From Acorus gramineus (Eukaryota > Streptophyta > Magnoliopsida > Acorales > Acoraceae), in the NCBI GenBank assembly GCA_030737835.1, contig CM060857.1, positions 3,490,328-3,554,327 on the forward strand: DNA of 64,000 nucleotides. Direction: 5' to 3'. Below, in pieces: positions 12,371 through 23,814 of the stretch (position 1 is the first letter of the stretch; every line of letters begins with the position of its first letter). Below the pieces are notes generated by a model. It was not told where the DNA came from, searched no databases, and was given only the letters and a program-made list of their open reading frames with translations. Position numbers and translations under genes: made by a program.

Positions 12371-13640
12371 AAATAAATAAAACAAACTTGGTTGTGTCGG
12401 TGTTTAATGAACCTTATAATATAAAAAATAATATATATATATATATATATATAATTTAAAGGATACTAGTGGTTGCACTTGTGTTTACAGATCGAATATG
12501 CTTTTCAAAATTCAGTGTTAGATGTGTTTTATGTGATAATAAAATAAGTCACAAGTCACAACGTGTAGTCTCTAACTCATTAAAAAAATTAAAATTGGGT
12601 CCCCAATGCAATGCTCTCCTCAATGACTGAAGCTTCTGTGAACCATCCATTCAATAAAGTGTGTGTTATTGGTTGGCTAGGAGCATCATTTAATATGATT
12701 TTGTTTACCATAGGAGACAAGTACAGAGTGTCACGTTTTAGTGGCAATATATAAATATCAATATTAGAACATTTTAATATTAATTAATCTTTTCATTCAT
12801 GTACATTTATGTATTTAAGAAAATCATTTAATGTATTTATGTGTCTCTTTGAAGAATGTATAAATTATTAATTTCAAATACATGAATGAATCTTATAATG
12901 AATGTACATATATTGGATGAATGCATGTATACACATGAAGGAACCTTGTAATGCTTGCACAATATTGATTGGATTAATCTTTCATAAATTGTGCACATAG
13001 GAATGCATTACCATGCACCAAATGGAGTTTATTACGTGCATGTATCCAAGGGGGTCTAATGAGACTATATATACCACGCCTTTATTACGTGCAATGTATC
13101 AATCAAGCATAATATCAATCCATCAAAAAAAAAAAAAAAACAGAGAATGTGAGAATTTCTTGGCCAAGGAAGGTGTTTCTTTTTTGGAGCTTTGAGCTCA
13201 TCCACTTGTGCAGATTGGTGTGAGCTATACAACGTTTCAGTTGGGTTGTTGTATCCTGGAGGGGTCGAGCCAAGCGAAAGTCTGCTGCACCAGTTCGTGG
13301 ATTGTCCAACCGTAGAGGGCTTGAATCTCCTTAAAGAGAGCAAGATACCCGCGCCTCAGCCTAATCGTTTCGTTTGCTTCTCAAAATTATTTGTAATATT
13401 TTTCTATATATTACAATTTTCACTAACAATCAGTAATCAATACAAGAGGTCAACAACGACTCCAACATATAATGAACAAGGCTGGCAAAGCAATGATAAC
13501 TGATAGCTCAACTGAAATACGGAAGCATAAAATATCAATAAGCCTGTAAACCAAATATTATTATAGACCTGAATACACAATCACTATCATGTGAGAACCC
13601 AGTCTAGTCCAAATAAAATACAACAAGTGCAACACGCATG
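12371..13640. other. AT-rich intergenic DNA with a (TA)n microsatellite
   Basis: A run of about 12 TA units lies near 12428-12453. Two tattacgtgca words occur near 13031 and 13084. The segment 13190-13380 is less AT-rich and open in one frame, but it matches no protein I recognise and may be part of a retrotransposon LTR. No supported gene. Confidence 0.35.
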
Positions 13641-16429
13641 ATTTCAAATACATAAATCACACCAGGACTGCTGAGAGCCTCGCACTCGCCAATCGCCAGA
13701 CGGAACGCTCCACGCACGCAAGACCACACCACAGGGAAACTCCAACTCCACGCCCAACACCGCCTCTGTAAAAGAAATAGTACGCGAGGGGTGAGCTACA
13801 AGCTCAGTGACTGACAAGAAGCCAAGCACCAAATACAACAATTTAATGTTAAGGCAATTTTTTTTCAAGGAAAACATGGGTGGGAACCCAATGGATAGCA
13901 AGGTCATGCGGTGGCACCACCGACCTCACCCTCACCCTCACTCCAGGAGGGAGACTCTTGGGACTCTTGGGGAGAGACCATACCGTTTGTTAAAGAGACG
14001 CGGGATTACTGATCCACACAACACTACTGGATTATATACATCGCAATAACTACCCACTGATGTCTCTCAACATCGATACAAGTCCAAACCCAACAACTAT
14101 GGAAATGGACGAGCGACGAATGGGTCACGTAGCGACGTGACTTCACCCCACCCACACCCCCGAAGGAAAACAAAGGTTAACCATAACACCTGGTGTTACT
14201 GGATAACATAATACAACCAGTTCCTCCGCCACGAGGTAGAGATACACTATGACACCTCAAAGCGTTAGGCATAACATACTTGGAGTATACTCGACAGGCA
14301 TAAGGGTCATGTGACTATGTGACTTCAACTCACCCTCACCACTAAGGGTGACACGGGACTGTTGAGGGAAATCCGACGGCTCTACACCCTTCGTCGTCCG
14401 GTAGCTCTCTCTCAGGTAGCCTCTACCTGGTAACCTCCCACGACCACTACCTCTACCGTATGGTGAGTAGTACCTGGGAGCACCTCACAGGACAGCTACA
14501 ACGCCGGGTAGCTTCAACGCGGATCCGATGAAGGGGACAATGATTCCATGCTCGCGATGAGAACCACATAGATCAACTACTCTCGATAGTCCCATATCGA
14601 TGATATCAAATACGCTTGAACTCCCACACAGATGCGTCGCTCGGACGTGAGGAGTTACCTCTGCTCTCGCGTAGAAATAAGCGAAAGGAACGACCCAATA
14701 GGTGGTTCATACACGCGCCTAGCACAGGTAAGCCTAGCTTAATGCCATAACCACCGGTTTAACTAAATCGATACAACAATAAATTCTCCTTAATTCCGTT
14801 CAAGTGCATCTCAAGGTTGCAGGGTGGCGATTACATCGCTTGCGCTCTAACTAATAAGGTACAACCCGACAGCAGGTCATACCCACGCCTATTACAGATA
14901 GGCCCAATTAGTTTTGACATGCACATAATTATTACATGAGAATTCTATCGCAGTTATGTACATAAACCACATGCATGATAACATAATAATTAACTATAGG
15001 GTTTTCCTTAACATGGATAAAAAGCATAAACAACACATCATGCAGCATGCATACCAGGTATGGCATAATTAACATGCATACAAGGCCATTAATCATAAAA
15101 ACACATAAAGTATACCCTAACATGGGTTGGATATCACCAACTTAAAAGGGAGGGGTCAAGCGCGATCTAGGGCACTAATAAGCGCATGCCTATATTCCTG
15201 AGCAAACCTGAGTCAAGTAAGAACCACATCTACTTACTCAGTTCGCGCAAAGAGGGAGGGCAAGAGAGAGAGAAGGCTTCATCATCTCAGGAAGCTGGTC
15301 GTTGCTTTGGCCCAACAAGATGGGCGCAATACCACTTTTGTCCCAACAAGATGGGCGTGACAAAAGTGGTATCCGAAACCACCGGTAGATAGATCGGGAT
15401 GAGATCTAACCTTTCTCTTCTTTGGGTTTTAGGTTTTGACCCCTTGAACTAGGTCAAATGGTGGTTTTAAAGAGAGGGAGAGAGAGAGAGAAATTTGGAG
15501 ACGACGATGAATAGGGGGGGTTTTGTCTTGGTCGTGGGATTTCTTTATACTCACACCCACACCTCACACACTCACACCCCTAATTAGATTAGCCCTAATT
15601 AGGTTTATGCTAGGTTTAGGTGATCTTAAGTGGGTTTTTTACTTGGGTCAACCCAACCACAAATAAAAACAAAAGAGGTTGACTAAGTCTATGGGCTCAC
15701 TTTGACCGAGTCAACTCTCCCAATGACTTCTCGCTCGGTCAAAACCCGGATATGCCGCGGAACTGTGAAATTCTGAAACGTACCGGAATTTGACAAAATT
15801 TTCGTGAGCGGCTTGGAATGGCACCAGGGCACATAATATGCAGTTAGATTTCCAATCGGAGCCCTCAATCTCAGGGTGATAGCTAAAAGCCTGAAATTTT
15901 AGCGGTTCCGATCGAAAAACAAAAAAAACCAAAAAACTGTCAGAATGTCCTAACGGTTACCAGAAAGTTAAAAGTGACACATATATAACAACGTCCTCAA
16001 GTCTTATAACCAGAGAATATTAAGCATGCACCCGGTTATAAACCCAGGCATGCCATATTCTATATATCCATATAAATAAAAAGAGATACATGCCCATACA
16101 AGCAGTGCGCATGCAAACATGATCATTCACATATGAATACAATACATAAGCAAGTACATGGTAGAATATGGGGTTCTACACAATATACGAGCTATATAGG
16201 CCTAGCTGCAATATCTAACATAATACGGGTGCCAAGATGCTCCATGGATGCGCGATGCACGACTACGTGCATTGAGTTCTTCCCGAAGGGTTGGATCAAA
16301 CCACTCACTGATACTCAGATTGTCGCACATCCAACCGACGAGATCTACAAGGTAAGGGAATCAAAAGGGGTGAGTATAACTACTTAACAACACCAATAAA
16401 ATGATTAAACACACAAGGGAGAAAGCACT
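13640..16429. repeat. GC-elevated noncoding block, probably decayed retrotransposon DNA
   Basis: Base composition is clearly richer in G+C than the flanks, ORFs are short and overlap on both strands, and there are many short phrases such as ggggtgagctacaagctcag and gagtataactactta that are typical of plant LTR/UTR DNA. A segment at 15760-15910 (taccggaatttgacaaaatt, ataatatgcagttagattt, aaattttagcg) recurs in altered form at 17600-17770. No polymerase or gag domain can be read. The retrotransposon origin is inference. Confidence 0.4.
15311..15371. repeat. direct repeat plus hairpin
   Basis: The 16-mer cccaacaagatgggcg occurs at 15311-15326 and again at 15342-15357. The exact 12-bp inverted repeat taccacttttgt / acaaaagtggta (15330-15341 and 15360-15371) encloses the second copy, so the region can form a stem-loop. 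Confidence 0.7.
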
Positions 16430-16760
16430 CACGCATGCACAGCCCAACCCCCCCTCCCCCAGCACACGGCCCCACACAAGCGCGCGCACGCGTGCTGACC
16501 CAGCGCCAGGGCCCCCGCGAGTCCGTACGTGTGCTCTCGCACGCGCACGCGCTGGCCTGCAAGCCCCCAACGTGCACCCGTAAGTGCGCACGCGCACGCC
16601 CGCACTCCCCCAACGCGAGCACTATGCGCAGACAACGGCCATCCGCGCACAGACCGCATGTCGAACCCGCACGCATGCACCTGGGCATACTCAAGCTCCC
16701 GCACCCACGCACATGCCCGCATGCACACTCGCGCGTGCAGACCTGCACGCCTAGTGCACC
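16430..16760. other. CpG-dense GC-rich island with alternating purine-pyrimidine runs
   Basis: A sharply bounded stretch of gcgcgcacgcg, cacgcgcacgcg and gcacgcgcacgcccgcac words stands out in otherwise AT-rich DNA. ORFs are open on both strands at once and translate to low-complexity Arg/Ala/Pro-rich peptides, which indicates composition rather than coding. Confidence 0.6.
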
Positions 16761-17177
16761 AACCCTCCCTCAAACCCCCACTTACACCCAAACTCAAACA
16801 CCTAGCATGCACAACCCCATACACACCCATACATGCATAAAAACCAAAAAAGAAGAGGGAAAAACTTACCAAGGGGGAGGGAGGGAGGGAAAGGGGGAGA
16901 TGCAGGGCTCTCAAGCGCACCCACGGCCACCTCGACCACCACTACCACCACCTCAACCTTGTTTCTCTTCTTCTTTGCTGGTCCAAAGGGGAGAAGAAAA
17001 ATCAGGGGAAAACACATGAGGGAGTTAGAGGAGGAGGAGAGGGAATGGAAACATCAACATCACACACACCTTGATCTTCTTCTTCATGCACCTCCTCTTC
17101 CAAGCACTTCATCTTCTTTTTCTCCACCAAACACAAAAGAGAGGGAGAGCAAAAAGAGAGAATGAGAGGCAAAGAGA

Positions 17178-17214
17178 GGGATTTTTGGAGAGAGAGAGAG
17201 AGGGGGGGGGGGGG
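17178..17214. repeat. (GA)n run followed by a 13-bp G run
   Basis: A gagagagagagaga tract passes directly into 13 consecutive G residues (17202-17214), marking the start of the first 247-bp direct repeat. Confidence 0.8.
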
Positions 17215-17705
17215 TCATCTTAAGGGGGGCAAAGAGGGTGGTAAGGTTAGGGTTAGGTTCACCCTCTTACACCCACTTTTTTCACTTTCATTGGGAAGCG
17301 TGAAGCAAAATGCCACATCACTCGAAATATCTCACCCACCAAAACGCAGATACGACCAAACCCGAATGCAATTCAAAACTGCATATTTTTTAAAAAGTTA
17401 TCGGAATTTGATGAAAGTTATCGGAACTGCATATTTTACACTTCCAAACAGTATTTAGGGGTCATCTTAAGGGGGGCAAAGGGGGTGGTAAGGTTAGGGT
17501 TATGCTCACTCTCTCACACCCACTTTTTCCACCTTCATTGGGAAGCGCGAAGCAAAATGTCACATTACTCGAAATATCTCACCCACCAAAACGCAGATAC
17601 GACCAAACCCGGATACGATTCGGAACTGCATATTTTTCAAAAAGTTACCGAAATTTTATAAAAATTTTATGGGTGGGACAAAATAGTACCAGAACCCATA
17701 ATATG
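17215..17705. repeat. two direct repeats, 247-bp spacing
   Basis: Copies start at 17215 and 17462 (tcatcttaaggggggcaaag in both). They stay closely similar through ggtggtaaggttagggtta, cattgggaagcg, aaatatctcacccaccaaaa and cgcagatacgaccaaaccc. The second copy continues into a segment shared with 15760-15910. Noncoding; a tandem duplication in a retrotransposon-like sequence is likely. Confidence 0.75.
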
Positions 17706-17779
17706 CAGTTAGATTCTTAATTGGAGTACTCTAACTTATACAGATAGCTAAAAATCTAAAATTTTAGCGACTCCGATAA

Positions 17780-18399
17780 AAAAAATAAAGCTCCAAATGA
17801 CATTAGCTTAACCAAAATGACTCTAAATGATACATGCACAACTCAAAGAATCTCTCTATAATGGCTAGGTCCTGTAGCTTATAAAATCTATTGGTGCTAC
17901 ATTTTATAATTAGTTTAACATGGATAACCTAGCATTTCATTAAAAATCTTATAATTGTGCCAATTATATTTGAAACTAATTATGGCCAGATGTTTTGTTC
18001 TCCTAGTTCATTTATTTGTATAAAAATCGTTAGCTTTATTGTTCCTTTTATTTATTTATTTTAGCATTCTATTCTCCCCTTTTCAGATTTTGTAATGCGA
18101 GAAAATGAAATTGGGTAGCACATATACATTTACATTCTTTCTTTTAATTAAGAAAAAATATCTTTATTTGCTAATGGTGGTGGTTTACCATAATCCACAT
18201 GGGTTAGCTCTTTAGTTAAGGTGATGAATATTTGTTCTCCATATATAGTCAAATTGAATCCCCTAGATTTTCATGAGCGATAGACCTAGGAAGTGATTTT
18301 GCATATCCAAGGTTTTCTTATTACATTTTGTGAGTTCCATTTCTGGTTGAGTGGATCATAACGCTATGATCATCACCTGAATTGACTTCACGCGAAGAT
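17780..18399. other. AT-rich intergenic DNA
   Basis: No gene or repeat structure recognised. Confidence 0.35.
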
Positions 18400-18780
18400 C
18401 ATTATATATAATTATACTAACATAAATAAGTATAACAGTGGAATAAGTGATTTTGTATTTGATTGTCTTTTGAATTATTCTTATTGAGAAACATAATAAT
18501 AAAGTTTTTGTTGCTTTGATAAAATATAAATCAAATGTGGATAAGGATTTCTAAAAGATGAAAAAAATGATGAAAGTTGATTTGACAGATGATTTATAAG
18601 AGACGGTGACAATTGATTTGACAGTGAACTCACATATTCTTTGGGTGTAATGATCTAGAATAATTTTAATTTCAATGGTTAGCTAGAATCCATATATCAC
18701 TTTATATCAATTTATTCTAACATAAGTTATCCTAAATATTCACTGCATTCAAACACCAAAAGTATCTATTTTTATGCCAA
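18400..18780 (+). mobile_element. MITE family B, copy 1
   Basis: Matches 42135-42584 over most of its length: tttgaattattcttattg, aatgtggataaggattt, gttgatttgacag, cacatattctttgggtg, aataattttaatttcaa. Noncoding. Its ends are less clear than those of the second copy. Confidence 0.55.
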
Positions 18781-19061
18781 ATTAGTGTTTTATGAATTAA
18801 TCATATATGGGGTTAGTCTAGAAAATGGATCATGTAACTTTTAAAAACTATAACTCCTTTGTTAAAGAAAACTAATAACATTATTAAGAATAATATTAAA
18901 AAATCTAATATTATGTTTTTATAGAATTATTGTGATAGTTGCATTCAATTGAAAACTTGTTATACATAACAAGGTATAGCTTGACAACCAAATAAAAGGA
19001 AACAATTATTAAATTGTTTATAAAAAATGAAACCTGGATAAATGTCAGAATAAAAAAAGAG

Positions 19062-20380
19062 TTAAAGACATCTATGTCCCTGCAAACATAGATAATTCCA
19101 TATAAGTCTCTGTCAAAATTGGGATAGGCGTATAAGTTCATGAAAACTCACAAAAAATACAATTATCACTTATGAGTTAAATTTTTGCCCAAAATTGACT
19201 GAATATTTCCAGAATATTCCATTACCATATAATTGTGTAAACATTATAGTCATTATAAACAATCATAAAGACAAGTTAGCCCCTACAAAAGACCAAATTA
19301 TCCCTGTAGGACTCATATTTCTTTATTCTCGGAGAGTTATTGTTTGGATGGGTAAAAAAGTTGAGGACAATTTAGTCATTTCATAATATAGGTTAAAGCT
19401 AACTACGGTGGATTGGATTGTGGTTAGCCTCTGTAGACAACTTGGGTGTATATGATCAGGGGCGGAGCTACAGCTCGGCTTGGCCAGGATGTAGCCCAAC
19501 CCAAATTTTTTTAAAAAAAACTTTAGGTAGGCTGTAATTATTCCCACCATTATTCAACCATAATTACCCCTAATTACTACCCTTAATCATGGCTGATTAT
19601 CCTCTATCATACCAGTTTGTACACGGTTGATTACTGCCTTGTGTAGGCTAATTAATTCCGCCATTATTTGCCCATTACCCCACAGCCATCACTTACCTTG
19701 CATTGAAGAGATGTAATTCAATTTCTATCAATCACATGGTTAAACACATTTCTTATACAATAATACAAGATGAGAAACAAATTCTCCCTTACTACCAATT
19801 TTATTATGGTTTACATATTTTTTCTACAAAAATATGGTTATAAAATTTTTAAATCTTTGTTAGAATGATTTTTTTTTTAATCTTTACCAGCCTAGATATA
19901 TTGAGATCAATTATATTTGTTTCAGTTATGAAATTTGTTAATACAACACACTTCACACTAAAATGAAAGATGATTTTCTTGTAGCTTATATGATTATTTA
20001 CATTGAAATTTTATTTGGTTGAAAATATCGACTCAAATTGGATAAAAGATGATGATTTATATTCTTTAAAGGATCATAAATACAGTTTCAATAACATATT
20101 TATGGCAAAACTTAATTTTTGCCTATTTTTTGTATTTTTGCATATCTATGACAAAATTTACTAGAAATGAAGAATAAACTCATTTGGCTTATATAAAATT
20201 TAAATTGTTTATTAGATTTCGAGTTCATCTCAGCCCCTCTCAATATAAAATCCTGGTTCAACCCTTGTATATGATTCTTTTTTAGTTTTTAAAGATTTGT
20301 ACATCAACCATAACTTTCACAATGACTTATATGAGATTATCCATATTTACAGGGGCATGAATGCCTTTAACCAAATTTTT
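19062..20380. mobile_element. foldback element, same family as 1084-2771, split by a hAT element
   Basis: The left arm begins gttaaagacatctatgtccc and runs on through aattgtgtaaac and aatcataaagacaa. The right end near 20374 reads gggcatgaatgcctttaacc. A hAT element at 19457-20267 interrupts it. Arms are more diverged than in the first copy. Confidence 0.5.
19457..20267. mobile_element. non-autonomous hAT element, exact 8-bp target duplication
   Basis: The termini are CAGGGGCGGAGCTACA (left) and the complement of CAAGGGTTGAACCAGGA (right). TATATGAT is present immediately before (19449-19456) and after (20268-20275) as an exact 8-bp target-site duplication. 811 bp, AT-rich, no transposase ORF. 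The target is a foldback element. Confidence 0.8.
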
Positions 20381-20699
20381 TTTTTGGTTTTATCTAAATT
20401 TTAGTTTGACAATCAAATAAATGCGAACAATTATTATTACATTTGTTATAAAAATAAAACATGGATAAATGTATGGATAATTTTTTTTTTATCTAATAAA
20501 TGCTAAAATAACATTTCTCACATTTTTTATTTTTACAATCATAAAAAAAACCATTGTGCCTTATTACAATAACACGATTGGGAGGTGATTCTACTTTTTA
20601 ATTAATTAGAAAGCTTAACGTGTAACCAAACTTTCAGAAAGTAGACTTAATTAAAAATGTTACTTACAACTTTTAGTGTAAAAAAAATATTTTAAAAAA

Positions 20700-21196
20700 A
20701 TGTTAAAGACATTTATATCCTTACAAACATTGATAATCCCATATATGTCCCTGTCAAAGTTGAGGCACACATACAAGTCCCTAAGAACTCATAAAAACCC
20801 AATTATATATCATCTTTGGTGGGAATTTTCATCCAAATTAACATAATATTTTCAGAATATTTCATCACCATGTACTTGAGTAGACATTATAGTTCATATA
20901 AATAATCATAAATACAAATTAATCCAAGCAAAATACCAAATTACTTTTATAGAACTTTTGTATTTCTTCATCTTCTACCTTGACATTGTATGAAGAGGTT
21001 AGATAATTATAGATAATTTAGTCATTTCATGATACGAGTTAGAGTTAATTAAGATAATTTAAATTATGATTAAATTTTATTGAGGATAGGGATGTATACG
21101 GGTTTTTATGAATTTTCAAAGATTTGTACATCTGTTTCAACTTTAATTGAGATTTATATAGGATTATCCTCCGCATCTATAACCCTTTCTAAAAAG
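20700..21196. mobile_element. foldback element, third copy of the family
   Basis: Starts gttaaagacatttatatcc and ends with gatttatataggattatcct followed by tataaccc. Inner matches to the other copies include aatcataaatacaaatta. About 500 bp with diverged arms. Noncoding. Confidence 0.5.
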
Positions 21197-21731
21197 TATA
21201 AAAATGAATCTTTTAATATTCAAAGTCAACTCTAATCAAAATCATATTTTTTTTTTTTTTAAGTAAAAGCCCCAAAAAATGAGACAAGTAGGATATACAC
21301 ACGATTACATATCTAATGGCTAACTATCAACATAACTTACACATGCCAAGAGAGTATCCCAAACAGACTGAATTAAACGATGAATAATTTACTTCTATAA
21401 ACCGAGAGTACACCATCACTACCCCCCCGTTTGGGAAGTGGAATTGCGTTATTCCGCCCTGATAGTTATACGGGGATAAATATTAGTGTTTGGCAGAATA
21501 GGCCTATCCGTGTTTGGTTGCAGTTTTTGTTATTCTTATTTATTCTTATTGGGAAACGTAAAATGTAGATTTTTGGTGTTTGGTTGACCTAGAATAAACT
21601 GTGGATAAATGGTTGATAAGGGATGGATAGGGAGTTATTATTTTTAAAATGTCAACTTTGCCCCTGGAATATATTTTTATGTTTGGTGTATATTAAATGG
21701 GTATAAATCAGTCCATCATGAGTGTAATTAA

Positions 21732-22196
21732 ATCTGGACGGTCCATCTTATGTAATATTTTATGGTGGGCCTTTATATATTTTTTACAACTAATCTATGT
21801 ATTCATTGGTGATTCCAAATGCTTTATGGTGATTCTAATTATCTTATATCAATTTAATTATATTTACTCAATGACTTGATCATAAATAGAAAATATATAT
21901 AAATCATAGGTTGTCCATAAAATTGATAGATTTTATTACACAAGTAACATTGTCAATATTGTTGTTGTACCAAATATCACTAGCATTCTTATATAAGCCT
22001 TCATTTAATTTAATATTGAAATACTGATTATGTTTATGTTTGGTTAAGGTTGATATATATATATCAAGAAAAAACACTTATTTAAATTAAATAAGTACCG
22101 TCCATCTTATGTAATATTTTATGGTGGACCTTCAAATATGTTTGTCAATTACTCTATGTATGCTTAGTGTTGATTCCATTTGCTTTGTAATGATAG
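21732..22196. repeat. internal direct duplication in the Harbinger element
   Basis: The segment with gtccatcttatgtaatattt, tatggtgg and attcattggtgattcc-like words near 21741-21842 recurs 359 bp downstream from about 22100. Noncoding, in the subterminal region beyond the third gene. Confidence 0.65.
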
Positions 22197-23017
22197 GTTT
22201 TTTTGGATTGAGTTAATTAAATTTACCCAATCAGTTGATCATAAATAGTAATAAATTATCCGCTTATTCTAATCTAATAAAATTCAAATATGAATTATTA
22301 ACAAATTATATTGCCAATATCAATGTCATTGTTGGTGGGTACCAAGTAACCCTAGTGATTTTATACATTGCTTCATTTAATTAACTTATATGTGTTATAT
22401 GTAAATTTTTATATGGATTATAATAGGGTCCACTAAGTTTTTTATACACCTATGTTGTGTATTTTACTTTTATATAAAATAGGTAAATACTTAAATAACA
22501 ATATATGCAGAAATATGGTAAGTATTGACCTCTGTAAATATATTGTAAAATGTTAGAACAGTTAAGTTTGCAAAACATATGACTCACATAAACCCCTCAC
22601 TTCACATAATTCCCAATATCCCTTCTCATATGGGAAACCATGGTGAACATGAAGATTGATCATTGACACAGTATATACAATTAGAACTATGACATCCCTG
22701 TGATCAACTCCCTAACATATATATGTACATAAAAATCTGCGCACACATATCTAAACACATATACACACCATAGTTTAAAAAAGCTATTTTATAGAATAAT
22801 AGACATGAAAGACAACATACAACCATGCATTCATAAGTTTATATTCACATTAACCTCCTGTACTGTCGATGTTAAATGAAAATTAACATCTTGGATAAAC
22901 AGAATGTGGTGTTTAAACATCCATACAAACTGAATAATCCACAAAATCTGCCCATATACTAGTGAGCATCACAAAATAAAAGTATTAAGTTTGTCCAGCT
23001 ATCCCAACTCCTGCATA
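22197..23017. other. noncoding left part of the Harbinger element
   Basis: AT-rich, no ORF recognised. It should contain the 3' UTR and poly(A) site of the minus-strand gene ending at 23018. Confidence 0.4.
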
Positions 23018-23542
23018 CTACTGATGACGCAGGAACAAAAGAAACAACATAATGAAAATAAGTCCAACAAGCACCACAAGTGATGCAAACAAACCCAGAA
23101 ACAGTGGCATAACTGGAATCCCATGAACAGTAACATCAGACAAGGAAATAGTGGTTCGAATGTCACCTGAAATGGGGCGTGACTGTTCTGCACTGTAGGA
23201 CAACTGGTGGTACACTGGCTGTGAGGATGGTTGTAGTATCTCGGTTGGTGTAAGCTCTGGAAGATCTGCAGTAGCTGGTGGAGTGTCTGGTAGCAGTGGT
23301 TTGTTCATGCCATGACTCTTCTCTTCTGATGGAGTGGGTGTGGTATCCGACACGATGATGGGTGCATCTGGCTGTAGGCCCTCATTCACAGATGCGATGA
23401 ACGCGTACCCCTCCTCGATGTCTTCAACACCCATGAATGTAGCTCCTCTAAAGCGATACACCTGCGCTTGACAGGCGGCCCAATTATCATACACCCCGGG
23501 CCTCCTTCCCTTCGCGACCGCGTAATATGGATAATTTCCCAT
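23018..23542 (-). CDS. third Harbinger ORF: RNase H1-type hybrid-binding domain plus C-terminal membrane anchor, 174 aa
   Basis: From the ATG at 23542, residues 5-50 match the N-terminal hybrid-binding fold of RNase H1 (also called the caulimovirus viroplasmin-type domain): YYAVAKGRRPGVYDNWAACQ, then AQVYRFRGATF and EEGYAFI. The structural aromatic and glycine positions are kept; the basic pair seen after the last aromatic in human RNase H1 is Met-Gly here. Residues 55-140 are a Pro/Ser/Thr-rich, low-complexity linker. Residues 147-171 are uniformly hydrophobic and only RHQ follows, a tail-anchor layout. No RNase H catalytic domain is present. The frame stays open upstream to 23602, but a splice acceptor (atttatgtaacag) at 23561-23560 precedes the ATG, so this is probably the last exon. 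The gene lies 270 bp downstream of the transposase on the same strand. The role is unknown. Domain call good; function not inferred. Confidence 0.7.
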   Translation of the reverse strand: MGNYPYYAVAKGRRPGVYDNWAACQAQVYRFRGATFMGVEDIEEGYAFIASVNEGLQPDAPIIVSDTTPTPSEEKSHGMNKPLLPDTPPATADLPELTPTEILQPSSQPVYHQLSYSAEQSRPISGDIRTTISLSDVTVHGIPVMPLFLGLFASLVVLVGLIFIMLFLLFLRHQ

Positions 23543-23814
23543 CCGATGGAAACAAGTGCCTGTTACATAAATAGAAAATAGATTTAGTATCCAACTTATC
23601 AAATGACATGGTCAACGAAATAAATATTTACAGAATTATTAACAAATATCACATAAAAGCAAAGGGGAATAGGAGTTCAATACGTTGACAGACCAAACTA
23701 CCAGAAAGCCACCACCTTACTGCCTCTGCAATTAGAAAACCCATATTTAGATGAATAACACATCAAGGATTGTAAAATACATATGTCACGTAATCTGAAG
23801 AGACTATTAGAACC

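Noticed and set aside
13192..13503. ORF of 103 codons with ordinary composition at its start
   Set aside because: No domain is recognised, the second half is low-quality, and the surrounding sequence looks like retrotransposon DNA.
16361..17165. Several long overlapping ORFs on both strands (up to 194 codons)
   Set aside because: They arise from GC-rich and purine-rich low-complexity sequence that lacks stop codons; the translations are simple-sequence and frames compete on both strands.
17238..17256. ggttagggttagg, telomere-like words
   Set aside because: Only two or three imperfect units and not the TTTAGGG plant repeat; part of the 247-bp direct repeat.
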